Origin: Candidatus Andersenbacteria bacterium RIFCSPHIGHO2_02_FULL_46_16
GTDB lineage: Bacteria > Patescibacteriota > Andersenbacteria > UBA10190
Length of the DNA stretch: 52,297 bases
Direction: 5' to 3'
NCBI GenBank assembly: GCA_001817065.1
Contig: MHHQ01000011.1
Coordinates: forward strand, 713 to 53,009
Part shown: one piece after another, positions 44,225 through 52,225 of the stretch
How the letters are laid out: each line of letters begins with the position of its first letter
Position numbering within the stretch: position 1 is the stretch's first letter
The notes under the pieces: model-generated
Told to the model about the DNA's origin: nothing
Databases searched by the model: none
The model's input: the letters and a program-made list of their open reading frames with translations, nothing else
Position numbers and translations under genes: made by a program

Positions 44225-45837
44225 CTCCCATCTAAAAACGACTCTGATTTATTATACTCGTCAATTAATTCATCGTACGCACCACTGTTAAATTTATATA
44301 TTTCTTTCAATCTTTTCTTACTCCATAGTTCGCCTCTAATTACCACAGACAAATGTTCCCAATACTCCACTAATGCCAAGTTAGTAATGACATTATCGCC
44401 GGTTTCCAATGACCTTATATAACCCTCCGGAATATCTCGAGCAAAATGACCGATTCGCCAATTCATATCAGAATTGTAATCATGAAAAGTACGGCTTATG
44501 GGTAGTCGAGACCGCAAAGCATCACCAATCGTATGAACGTCAATGATATAAGCTTCCGGCCCGGCATAATATCCGAAATAACCTATGTTCATTGACGTAT
44601 ATATGCCCAGTCCTTCCCCCCTAGCTTTTTGACCATCAACCGCCCAAGAGTGACGTGGCATAGGATAGCCTGGCTTAGCGTTTAATAAACCCGCCGCACG
44701 ATAGTAAAATCCGCGTTCGTCTGCTATCGAACGCACCACGTTCGTAGCACCCGGCAGTTCAGCGTAATTCTTCCCGCTTAATAGCGGTGAACGAGGCGAT
44801 TGTATACTGATCAATAACACAACCATCAGCCACCCCAACCAAACTCGCTCCATAAAGGGAAAATCACAGTTGATGATTATTAACACAGCCAGCAGGAACG
44901 AAGAGGTAAAAAAACGACCACTCATAAAATCCCCACCAATCCATACGATATAAGATAAATAACTTAAAATGCCGATAGATACAGGCATCAACTTCCTGTC
45001 CCACAAAAAAAACGGCAAGACTAAGCCCACACCGACCACCAGCAGTGTCAGAGGGTCAATATTAATAGAATCAATGAAGTAATAAAAACCCTGCCTAATA
45101 ACCTCAATCTCCGGCACCCCATGACCCAGCTTGGCGTAAGCAGTGTTGGGCCAAACAAATCCATAATAGAACAAGGAAAATATGCACCAAGCAATAATAG
45201 GGGACAATCCCAGCAATCCGGCTATGATTGCTTTCCTTTTGGGCAAACGCCAACCCATAGCAACTAGCACCGGCGCGAACAGCAAAATATTATCCATACG
45301 ACTCAACATTGCCCATCCTGCAATAAATGACAGGTTAAACAATGTCTTCATTGACGCCTCATTTCGCAAATAAACTAACACAAAGAATATGACCATTAAG
45401 TTAGTCAAAGGATTTTCTAATCCGGAAACTGAAAAATCTACAAATGCCTTAGAAGATACTAAAACAACGATTGCCGCTATCCCCGTAGACCGTTCACTTG
45501 CTGCTTTAAAAATAACTAACCAAGCCGCGATCAGAGATACTCCTAACGATAAAAATATACTGGCATAATAGGCCTCTCCAGTTAACCATTGCATTGGTAT
45601 CATCAGTATTAGCCACAAAGGATGCGTGTATACCTGAACCCGCTCCACTACATTCCAGGTTAGGCCATAACCATGCAAAAAATTATCTACAACCCTAAAA
45701 CTAATAAACGCGTCTTCAGCTACCCAGGCATTACGCAAAAGGACAACCAAGAAAAAGACCAATACTAGCGCCACCAAAACAAAATCACCGCGCTCTTCTC
45801 GTGCTTTGCCTCTAGTCATTTCCCTATATGTTTTCAT
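44221..45837 (-). CDS. AftB-like GT-C glycosyltransferase
   Basis: EDAFISFRVVDNFLHGYGLTWN and VQVYTHPLWLILMIP follow the first span and closely resemble the start of actinobacterial AftB-type arabinofuranosyltransferases and their many uncharacterised bacterial relatives. About ten spans, then a C-terminal soluble domain of ~180 residues (IGYFGYYAGPEAYIIDVHTIGDAL). The donor sugar cannot be inferred; a decaprenyl-phosphate-type donor is likely. The ATG at 45837 lies 14 bases before the end of the upstream reductase gene, giving overlap and coupling; the longer frame would overlap it by 134 bases. Confidence 0.75.
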   Translation of the reverse strand: MKTYREMTRGKAREERGDFVLVALVLVFFLVVLLRNAWVAEDAFISFRVVDNFLHGYGLTWNVVERVQVYTHPLWLILMIPMQWLTGEAYYASIFLSLGVSLIAAWLVIFKAASERSTGIAAIVVLVSSKAFVDFSVSGLENPLTNLMVIFFVLVYLRNEASMKTLFNLSFIAGWAMLSRMDNILLFAPVLVAMGWRLPKRKAIIAGLLGLSPIIAWCIFSLFYYGFVWPNTAYAKLGHGVPEIEVIRQGFYYFIDSINIDPLTLLVVGVGLVLPFFLWDRKLMPVSIGILSYLSYIVWIGGDFMSGRFFTSSFLLAVLIIINCDFPFMERVWLGWLMVVLLISIQSPRSPLLSGKNYAELPGATNVVRSIADERGFYYRAAGLLNAKPGYPMPRHSWAVDGQKARGEGLGIYTSMNIGYFGYYAGPEAYIIDVHTIGDALRSRLPISRTFHDYNSDMNWRIGHFARDIPEGYIRSLETGDNVITNLALVEYWEHLSVVIRGELWSKKRLKEIYKFNSGAYDELIDEYNKSESFLDGS

Positions 45838-46855
45838 CTTTAAGAACCTCACGCCAGTACGACAAAATATCGCCCAACGAACGATCAAGAGAGATCTTAG
45901 CTTCCCAACCAGTCCTATCCCGCAACTTCTTGGCACTGCCTGCCAGTACTTTAGCATCCGACTTCCTCACCTTCTCTTGATCTTGGACAATTTCCAGTTT
46001 GATATTAACCATAGATACTAATTTATCCAACACTTCTCTGATTTGCACTGCCTTCTCTGACGCCACATGGTAGACCTCCCCCATCTGCCCTTTTTCCATC
46101 AATAGACGATATGCCCTAACCACATCCCGCACATCCGTAAAATCACGTCTGGTGTCTAAGTTTCCCACCCGGATTACCGGTCTCTGCAGCCCTCTCTCCG
46201 CCGCCGCTATCTGTGAAGCAAAGTCAGCTGTTACAAAACCCCTTCCTTGGCCAGGTCCAATATGCGGAAAAGGGCGAGCGCGAATCACCAGATCATTAAA
46301 ATCTCTCTCTATTATTTCTTCCATCGCCAGCTTACTAGCCGCATACGGATTTGTCGGCTTCGCCTCATCCAAACCAAGCTCCGGTAGGGGAGTGCTCTTT
46401 TCTCCTAATTCTTCGGCTGACAAAACACCACTGCGGTTTCGCGCCATAGCAGACTGGATTAGACTACTGGGAGCGAACGTAGTTGAACCATAGATATCCG
46501 ACGAGCTGATCGCCAACACCCTTGTATCACCAGCTGCCTCCCTCACCAACTGCAGCAAGTCCCTAGTTGCGTCCACATTCACTCTCCTGGTTAATCCTGG
46601 ATCTTTCATTGCGACTGGAATAGGTGCTATCGCCGCTAAATGCACAATCCACTTGGGCTGACCTTCCGCCAACTTCAGTCGATAACTTTCCGGCTTCGTA
46701 ATGTCCACTTCCGTGCCTTGCACCCCTTCCGGTAAACCATTGATAGTCCTGTCCCAAACCACCAATTTCGCCTCCGGCCATTCATTCGCCAGTTCCTTAA
46801 CTAAATGTTTCCCGACAAATCCATTCCCACCCGTTATGACAATCGTTCCTTTCAT
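45824..46855 (-). CDS. NAD-dependent epimerase/dehydratase, probable GDP-4-keto-6-deoxymannose reductase
   Basis: An extended short-chain dehydrogenase: the NAD-binding VITGGNGFVGKHLVKEL, active-site Ser in AISSSDIYG, and NPYAASKLAMEE with the catalytic Tyr and Lys. Lying directly downstream of gmd, it most likely reduces GDP-4-keto-6-deoxymannose to GDP-D-rhamnose (Rmd) or makes GDP-L-fucose (Fcl). The sequence looks more Rmd-like, but this is not certain. The 343 residues include an insertion between the Ser and Tyr motifs. It overlaps the next glycosyltransferase by 14 bases. Confidence 0.82.
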   Translation of the reverse strand: MKGTIVITGGNGFVGKHLVKELANEWPEAKLVVWDRTINGLPEGVQGTEVDITKPESYRLKLAEGQPKWIVHLAAIAPIPVAMKDPGLTRRVNVDATRDLLQLVREAAGDTRVLAISSSDIYGSTTFAPSSLIQSAMARNRSGVLSAEELGEKSTPLPELGLDEAKPTNPYAASKLAMEEIIERDFNDLVIRARPFPHIGPGQGRGFVTADFASQIAAAERGLQRPVIRVGNLDTRRDFTDVRDVVRAYRLLMEKGQMGEVYHVASEKAVQIREVLDKLVSMVNIKLEIVQDQEKVRKSDAKVLAGSAKKLRDRTGWEAKISLDRSLGDILSYWREVLKDENI

Positions 46856-46861
46856 CTTACT

Positions 46862-46916
46862 GCCCTTTTCGTTTTAAGTTGTTACTTTACGCTTTTCGTT
46901 TTAAGTTTTTCATTTT
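46862..46916. repeat. Word-like repeat between gmd and the reductase gene
   Basis: CTTTTCGTTTTAAGTT occurs twice (46864-46879 and 46891-46906) around a related ACTTTACG string; the second copy runs into the gmd 3' end. It is the same style of repeat as at 19609-19740 and 21785-21904. Confidence 0.6.
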
Positions 46917-47864
46917 CTTTATGTCCGACTCCACCATCATCTTTACAAGTTCTTCAAAACTCACTTGCGGCTCCCAGCCTAGCTTCTCTTTGGCTTTCTT
47001 AGGATCAGCTAATAATTCATCAACTTCAGCGGGACGCTTAAAGGCTTCGTCTAGAACCACATATTTCTTCCAATCCAACCCCGCATGACCAAACGCCAGT
47101 TCTACAAATTCTTGGACCGAATGGTTCTCGCCCGTCCCGATAACATAGTCATCCGGTTTGTCCTGCTGCAGCATTAGCCACATCATAACCACATAATCTC
47201 CGACAAATCCCCAATCCCGCCGTGCCTCCATGTTACCCAGCCGCAGTTCCTTCGCTAATCCCAACTTGATCCGGGCCACCCCCTCGGATATTTTCCGGGT
47301 AACAAATTCCCTTCCTCTTCTGGGACTTTCGTGATTAAACAATATCCCCGAGCAAGCATACATTCCGTAACTCTCCCGATAATTTACCGTGATATAATGT
47401 CCATAAACTTTCGCTACCCCATATGGACTACGGGGGTAAAAAGGCGTTGTTTCCCGTTGTGGCGTTTCCACTACCTTGCCAAACATCTCTGAACTCGATG
47501 CCTGATAGAACTTCGTATCAGGTTTAACATATCGCAGAGCTTCCAAGATTCGTGTTACACCAACTCCCGTCACATCCCCAGTCAGCTCAGGTAGGTCCCA
47601 ACTCCCCTTCACGAAGGATTGCGCCCCTAAATTATAGACTTCATCCGGCTGCACATCCCTGATCATCCGATACAACGATGAAGAATCGCTCAAATCGCCA
47701 GTTATAATCGTTACCTTATCCAGAATATGTTCAATATTCTCAAATGGGTTAGTCGCGTATCTCGGTACTAAGCCATAGACATCATACCCCTTCTCTAACA
47801 AAAGTTCAGCTAAATAAGAACCGTCTTGTCCGGTAATCCCTGTTATAATCACTTTCTTTGCCAT
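46887..47864 (-). CDS. gmd: GDP-mannose 4,6-dehydratase
   Basis: The enzyme converts GDP-D-mannose to GDP-4-keto-6-deoxy-D-mannose, the precursor of 6-deoxyhexoses. Family motifs are [26 protein letters not shown] (in parts), [25 protein letters not shown] with the catalytic Tyr and Lys, and [16 protein letters not shown]. The 325-residue length is normal. It is the first minus-strand gene of the glycan locus and is followed by the probable GDP-keto sugar reductase. No mannose isomerase or guanylyltransferase is in the window. Confidence 0.95.
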   Translation of the reverse strand: MAKKVIITGITGQDGSYLAELLLEKGYDVYGLVPRYATNPFENIEHILDKVTIITGDLSDSSSLYRMIRDVQPDEVYNLGAQSFVKGSWDLPELTGDVTGVGVTRILEALRYVKPDTKFYQASSSEMFGKVVETPQRETTPFYPRSPYGVAKVYGHYITVNYRESYGMYACSGILFNHESPRRGREFVTRKISEGVARIKLGLAKELRLGNMEARRDWGFVGDYVVMMWLMLQQDKPDDYVIGTGENHSVQEFVELAFGHAGLDWKKYVVLDEAFKRPAEVDELLADPKKAKEKLGWEPQVSFEELVKMMVESDIKKMKNLKRKA

Positions 47865-48232
47865 AAAATAAAAAATTAGCTTATTAACAAGTCTTAATCA
47901 AGATTAGCACAAAACATGACAAAAACTGCAAAAGCAAAGGGGCCTCCTCACGACCAAGTGCTCTCTGATACTTAGCCATTTATGTTGTTGTTTTTCACTT
48001 TTCACTTTACATTTCACGCTTAAATCAATCGTCTCTTCTTGCACCCGTTCTACCCATATTCTGAAAATGATCCTAAAATTGGTAAATATTATTAAAAAAT
48101 TGCTTTACCCGCCATAGCCCTGAACATAGCCGAAGCACGAAGGTTGGAACATTAGAATTTTAGCATTGATTTGTCATTTGGATTTTGTCATTTGGATTTC
48201 TATTCAAAAAGAACTATCACTTAAGACAAAGT
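47865..48232. other. Gene-free gap with word-like repeats
   Basis: The gap between gmd and truB contains TTTTTCACTTTTCACTTTACATTTCACG (47991-48018, in two runs) and TTTGTCATTTGGATTTTGTCATTTGGATTT (48170-48199), repeats of the word-like kind. No gene or RNA was recognised. Confidence 0.5.
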
Positions 48233-48238
48233 TATAAT
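48233..48238 (+). promoter_or_regulatory. truB -10 box
   Basis: TATAAT lies 15 bases ahead of the truB ATG, so the leader would be only about 9 bases; no convincing -35 box. Confidence 0.45.
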
Positions 48239-48253
48239 ATAAACTAATACACT

Positions 48254-49312
48254 ATGCCCATCGCACAACCAATCTCTGGTCTTCTCAATATCGACAAACC
48301 ACCCGGCCTAACATCTCACGACGTTGTTGCCCAAATCAGAAGACTACTTAATACCAGTACGCCTTCCCTACAAAACCGCCACAGGCGTCACGACCAAATA
48401 AGTAATGCCTCGCCGAAGGTGGGGCACACCGGCACCCTCGATCCATTTGCCACCGGTATCCTACTAATCGCCATCGGTTCTGCCACCAGGCTAATTGAAT
48501 ACTCTCACACCTGGGAAAAAACCTATCAAACCGTCTTTATTCTCGGTGCTTCATCGGATACCGACGATGCCACTGGGCAAATATCTAAGACTACTTATCC
48601 TAAACCCAAAATGAGCATCGAACCAACTAGAACGCAAATCCAAGCCGCTCTCCACCAATTTATTGGCCCCATCAAACAAGTACCCCCCGCATTTTCTGCG
48701 GTAAAAATAGCAGGGGAGAGGGCTTACAAAATAGCCCGGCAGGCTAACCTGTCCGGCAGGCAGGGGAGCAACCCCACCCTACAGCCTCGCTCCATAATTA
48801 TCCATTCTTTGCAAATCACCCACTACGCCCACCCCAAGCTATCCCTTGCCATCACCTGCTCAACTGGCACCTACCTTCGTTCCCTAGCCCGTGATCTGGG
48901 CACCGTTCTTTCTACAGGAGCATATGTCCAAGAACTCTGCCGCACCCAAATTGGTCCACACAAATTGACTCAATCAATCAAATTAAAAAATTTAACAACC
49001 AAGCAGCTCAAAGAAAGACTATTGCCGGCTACTGCCCTAATTTTTCATTTACCACAAATTACTCTTCCGGATGATAACGTCGCACAATTCATACAAGGAC
49101 AGACGATAGGGGAACAGGGGACTACCATGAACCACACAAACAACACTCTGTCTCTCCGCTCCATTGACCTACCCTCCCCCACTTATCAAACATCACAGGA
49201 CGACAACTCTACCACCTTTGCCATTTTCAACCAGTCCTCCACCCTTATCGGTATCGCCAAGCTAGACCCCCTCACTCACCTGTTACATCCCGTCAAAGTT
49301 CTTATCACCTGA
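48254..49312 (+). CDS. truB: tRNA pseudouridine(55) synthase TruB with lineage-specific insertions
   Basis: TruB makes pseudouridine 55 in the T-loop of tRNAs. The N-terminal LLNIDKPPGLTSHDVV and the catalytic GHTGTLDPFATG (Asp63) are intact, followed by PPAFSAVKIAGERAYKIAR and STGTYLRSLARDLG. Two segments look inserted: residues ~33-54 between RRLL and KVGHTG, and ~164-176, encoded by DNA with two copies of CCGGCAGGC. The length of 352 exceeds the usual ~300. The C-terminal domain is poorly conserved. No SD motif. Confidence 0.94.
   Translation: MPIAQPISGLLNIDKPPGLTSHDVVAQIRRLLNTSTPSLQNRHRRHDQISNASPKVGHTGTLDPFATGILLIAIGSATRLIEYSHTWEKTYQTVFILGASSDTDDATGQISKTTYPKPKMSIEPTRTQIQAALHQFIGPIKQVPPAFSAVKIAGERAYKIARQANLSGRQGSNPTLQPRSIIIHSLQITHYAHPKLSLAITCSTGTYLRSLARDLGTVLSTGAYVQELCRTQIGPHKLTQSIKLKNLTTKQLKERLLPATALIFHLPQITLPDDNVAQFIQGQTIGEQGTTMNHTNNTLSLRSIDLPSPTYQTSQDDNSTTFAIFNQSSTLIGIAKLDPLTHLLHPVKVLIT
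48736..48761. repeat. Short repeat insertion in truB
   Basis: CCGGCAGGC occurs at 48736-48744 and 48753-48761; between them lies TAACCTGT, so that CCTGTCCGGCAGG (48748-48760) is an imperfect palindrome. The encoded residues fall in a loop the family normally lacks. Confidence 0.65.
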
Positions 49313-49486
49313 AACACCCAGCCTCCCAAGTCCCCTACCTAATTCCTGCCTATTCACCAAATTTACCAAAATTTTGTACATTTACGTACCCGTCCGGCAA
49401 TTACACGGACACTCTCCCACACAGTCCTGTCAACCAGCCTATCAAGCGCCAATCAGCCATAAAATCAAATAACCACCTCCAGCTAC

Positions 49487-49515
49487 TTGAATTTTTTAAC
49501 ATTTTCCCCCATAAT
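49487..49515 (+). promoter_or_regulatory. rpsT promoter
   Basis: TTGAAT (49487-49492), a 17-bp spacer and CATAAT (49510-49515) lie 75 bases ahead of rpsT. The rest of the 49313-49590 gap shows no gene. Confidence 0.55.
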
Positions 49516-49590
49516 CACTCCACAAACGTTACTTATATTTTACCCTCCCCATTTGCCCACATCTATTTTCTAATTCACTTCTAAAAACCC

Positions 49591-49860
49591 ATGCCACAAC
49601 TAAAAGCCGCTAAAAAGGATATTCGCAAAAATCAACGACGGCGCACAAAAAACGATCGCTGGCGCGTAGCTATGCGCGAAGCTACGCACGCTGTACGTGA
49701 CGCTATCAAAGCACACGACAAAACATTAGCCCAAAAAGCTTACCAGGCTGCCCAGAAAGCCATTGATCGCGCCGTACGCCGTCATGTTCTTCACGCCAAC
49801 AAAGCCGCTCGAAAAAAGTCCCGTCTCTTGAAATCTATTGCCAATATAGCAGCCAAATAA
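49591..49860 (+). CDS. rpsT: 30S ribosomal protein bS20
   Basis: An 89-residue, very basic three-helix protein that binds the 5' and 3' minor domains of 16S rRNA. Typical stretches are PQLKAAKKDIRKNQRRRTKN at the start and IDRAVRRHVLHANKAARKKSRL towards the end (each partly quoted). It stands alone with its own promoter, as is common for rpsT. No SD motif precedes the ATG. Confidence 0.94.
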   Translation: MPQLKAAKKDIRKNQRRRTKNDRWRVAMREATHAVRDAIKAHDKTLAQKAYQAAQKAIDRAVRRHVLHANKAARKKSRLLKSIANIAAK

Positions 49861-49970
49861 AGCCTAATAGTCCCCTACTTTTACCTCACCGCTGGGAGAA
49901 AAAATTGCTGAGTTTGTATACCCAGGAAATCGCAGCTCCTGCACCAACGCTCGCTTATACCACGCTTACA

Positions 49971-49999
49971 GTTGACGTCAACCTAAAAAAGACTATATT
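49971..49999 (+). promoter_or_regulatory. Promoter of the secreted orphan with palindrome on the -35 box
   Basis: TTGACG (49972-49977), a 16-bp spacer and TATATT (49994-49999) precede the next gene. The -35 box lies within a perfect 12-bp palindrome GTTGACGTCAAC (49971-49982), a plausible operator. Confidence 0.5.
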
Positions 50000-50049
50000 A
50001 CACACGTTGTTGTTGTTTCTTGCTCTTTCCCATCCCCAGGAGAATTGTC

Positions 50050-50766
50050 ATGAACTATGCTGCAGGATTTGTGATGAACGTTGTTTTTGTAGCTGCCATT
50101 TACCTTATTTCATTTAATGAACAGGAGGATAATACCAGCCAGCCAAACAACCGCATCATCGCCGAATGTGTTGATGCCACCTCCGGTTTAAACATTAAAG
50201 GCTCTATCTATGTCGACGCATCTGATACGACACCGCGTAATCCAGACGACATCTTGCCAGTAAGATTCAGTTACAGGTCAATTACTGACGGATTAATAGG
50301 AAATAGGTTTGCTCACACCCGCGCCACCAGCCAAGTCAGAAAAGGCTTGATTTCAGACTTCCTTGACAGCATTCCAGACATGACGCTTACTCGCCAAAAG
50401 ATATTCATAGAGGAACCTGATAAGGACGCATTTCCGATAGCAAACTTTACCCTGTATTTCAGCCAAAGATCAGACGGCTACATATTAGATCTCTCTGATC
50501 CGGCTCAAGAGAACCAAGAAAGATTAGTCTTTCACGAACAAGAGCTCCGAACATCCGGCCTGGCTAGTGTCAATTTCGCTCCCCAATATGATGACGCCAA
50601 CATTGAGCATTACAAACTCTGCCTTTCCGTTTTTAGACAGTTCAGCACACTTGCCTCTGAGCTGGATTGCCAGAACATCTGGGTTACAGTCAAAATGGGA
50701 AACGATCAGAAGATTGGTCTCTGCTGGAAGGACAGCTTCACAGTTATCATCGAGAGGCCTTTATAA
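50050..50766 (+). CDS. Secreted orphan protein, 238 aa
   Basis: Family not recognised. AGGAGA (50038-50043) with good spacing selects this ATG over a start 10 codons upstream. The N-terminus (MNYAAGFVMNVVFVAAIYLISF) is a signal peptide or anchor. The rest is soluble and beta-rich, with four Cys (AECVDA, KLCLSV, LDCQNI, GLCWKD) that could pair as two disulfides. The single-gene layout with strong promoter, SD motif and terminator is like that of the orphan at 24875, though the sequences are not obviously related. Confidence 0.7.
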   Translation: MNYAAGFVMNVVFVAAIYLISFNEQEDNTSQPNNRIIAECVDATSGLNIKGSIYVDASDTTPRNPDDILPVRFSYRSITDGLIGNRFAHTRATSQVRKGLISDFLDSIPDMTLTRQKIFIEEPDKDAFPIANFTLYFSQRSDGYILDLSDPAQENQERLVFHEQELRTSGLASVNFAPQYDDANIEHYKLCLSVFRQFSTLASELDCQNIWVTVKMGNDQKIGLCWKDSFTVIIERPL

Positions 50767-50773
50767 AGCACCA

Positions 50774-50796
50774 AGACGGAAAAACCGTCTTTTTTT
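50774..50796 (+). terminator. Intrinsic terminator of the secreted orphan
   Basis: AGACGG-AAAAA-CCGTCT hairpin followed by at least six more T. Confidence 0.85.
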
Positions 50797-50870
50797 ATTT
50801 CTAAACTTCCTCCCACCCCTCTTCCCCTTTATCCTTTTGCACAACCCTCCCCCACCTCCTCATAAAAAAG

Positions 50871-50879
50871 TGCTATAAT
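50871..50879 (+). promoter_or_regulatory. Extended -10 promoter (TGcTATAAT)
   Basis: TG at 50871-50872 plus TATAAT at 50874-50879 make an extended -10 element 36 bases ahead of the Cys-rich protein gene; the -35 region is poor, as expected for this class. Confidence 0.55.
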
Positions 50880-50915
50880 CAAAGCAATATTTAATCAAAT
50901 TCCTTCACTAAACCC

Positions 50916-51968
50916 ATGACAACCAAAATAAAAAGAAAGAAGCATACGCTCAACCCAATCATGATCTTAGGGTTTATTACAATTATCCTTTTGCTTGTGA
51001 TTTTAAGCATCACTATAAAGACCAACGTAAGTGAGCAACTGAAAGCTTTCGCCCCCCAGTGCCTCGACCTGACAAAAGAGATCGGCAAGTCGATCTGGGG
51101 AGAGGGTACAGGCGCTGGCGTCAGATTGGCAAAACGGGCTGCTTATAAAGATGCCGTAGATCAGTTCAATACATGGTGGACTACTAGTACTTCTCTTGGT
51201 GGGACCGATGGAACCGGCAAGGAGCAGACTGAAAAAGCATTAGCAAAGGAACTTGATTGCGCAAAAGGCCAACCTCAATGTCAGCAAGAGAAGAATGCCA
51301 CAGTAACCTGTTTACCAACACAGAGTGCTGACTGTGCATACACTACTTCCACCAATACCACTCCAATCAGTGCCACAGTGAGCTGCATTTTCGGTATAAG
51401 ATGTTCTAATGCATGCGAGACGGTGAAGCTCGCTACAACGCCTTTGACTTTTCCACAGTGCACTAAATCTGGTCCGCCTAAAGACTGCTACCCAAACAGT
51501 GAGGGCTTCTTTCAAGTAGACAGCACAGCAACCGGCACTGCCACAAAAGACGAACTGTGGAACGGACAAGCCCAAGTAGTGGAGGCTAAGAGTCGAGCCA
51601 TAACAAATGCCCAAAAGGGACTGGACACCAAATGTAAAGCCCTAGCAGCAACACCAACCAAATCAGACCCAATGTTGAAATGTAACCCTAATAAATACTG
51701 TGAAATTGGCTGCAAACCAGAAGGCAACGCAGTCTGGAGCCCACCATATTTACCTTTAACTGCATCTGGCATTCCAGGGAATGACACGGCTGATGACTGT
51801 AAGACAGCTACCGTAGCCAGTCCCCCTGGTTCTGTTACAATAAAAGCTACTTGTTATGCAGCTTGCAAGTATCAACAAAAATGTGTCCCTCTTGAAACCC
51901 CTGACATGCCCGTCAGCGACCCATTCACTGATCCCTTGCCAGGCACCACAACTCCATCCCGCCGCTAA
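50916..51968 (+). CDS. Cys-rich membrane-anchored orphan, 350 aa
   Basis: Family not recognised. A basic N-terminus (TTKIKRKKHTLNP) and one span (about 15-36, IMILGFITIILLLVILSITI) put the rest outside the cytoplasm. About eighteen Cys follow, many in close pairs (CAKGQPQCQQ, CLPTQSADC, CIFGIRCSNAC, CNPNKYCEIGC, CYAACKYQQKC), alternating with Thr/Ser/Pro-rich linkers. The pattern suggests several small disulfide-bonded modules separated by flexible, possibly glycosylated linkers. The last 25 residues are Pro/Thr-rich. No SD motif, but an extended -10 promoter lies upstream. Confidence 0.72.
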   Translation: MTTKIKRKKHTLNPIMILGFITIILLLVILSITIKTNVSEQLKAFAPQCLDLTKEIGKSIWGEGTGAGVRLAKRAAYKDAVDQFNTWWTTSTSLGGTDGTGKEQTEKALAKELDCAKGQPQCQQEKNATVTCLPTQSADCAYTTSTNTTPISATVSCIFGIRCSNACETVKLATTPLTFPQCTKSGPPKDCYPNSEGFFQVDSTATGTATKDELWNGQAQVVEAKSRAITNAQKGLDTKCKALAATPTKSDPMLKCNPNKYCEIGCKPEGNAVWSPPYLPLTASGIPGNDTADDCKTATVASPPGSVTIKATCYAACKYQQKCVPLETPDMPVSDPFTDPLPGTTTPSRR

Positions 51969-51983
51969 AAGCGATGGGACTTT
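51957..51983 (+). terminator. Weak hairpin terminator overlapping the stop codon
   Basis: TCCC-gc-CGCT-AAA-AGCG-at-GGGA folds with a 2-by-2 internal mismatch; only a short CTTT follows. Confidence 0.4.
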
Positions 51984-52019
51984 AAGCAATTACCTATAAA
52001 TAAATCTTCACGACAACTT

Positions 52020-52199
52020 CTACCCCAATCCCGCTACTAGCATCAGCACACCCGTCCGAGCATCCATCCTACCCTGTTTAATCGCCCAATCTGTCACCAG
52101 GACTCTCGTCAATGCGTCTCGCCACACGACCGCCGGCCTGCGCTTAGCCACCTCCCAGTTTTTCTGTACTGAATAAGATTTGATTTTTACTTCCCACAC
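52020..52199 (-). CDS. Possible small protein, 59 aa
   Basis: Family not recognised. A GTG-started frame of 59 codons on the minus strand is rich in Trp, Val, Lys and Arg (WEVKIKSYSVQKNW; VVWRDALTRVLVTDWAIKQ) and ends in a hydrophobic stretch. Higher G+C than the flanks and the nearby repeat fragment suggest accessory DNA. No clear SD motif or promoter, so it could also be part of a decayed gene. Confidence 0.35.
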   Translation of the reverse strand: MWEVKIKSYSVQKNWEVAKRRPAVVWRDALTRVLVTDWAIKQGRMDARTGVLMLVAGLG

Positions 52200-52225
52200 T
52201 ATTTAATTTCAGATGGTTTCTGCGC

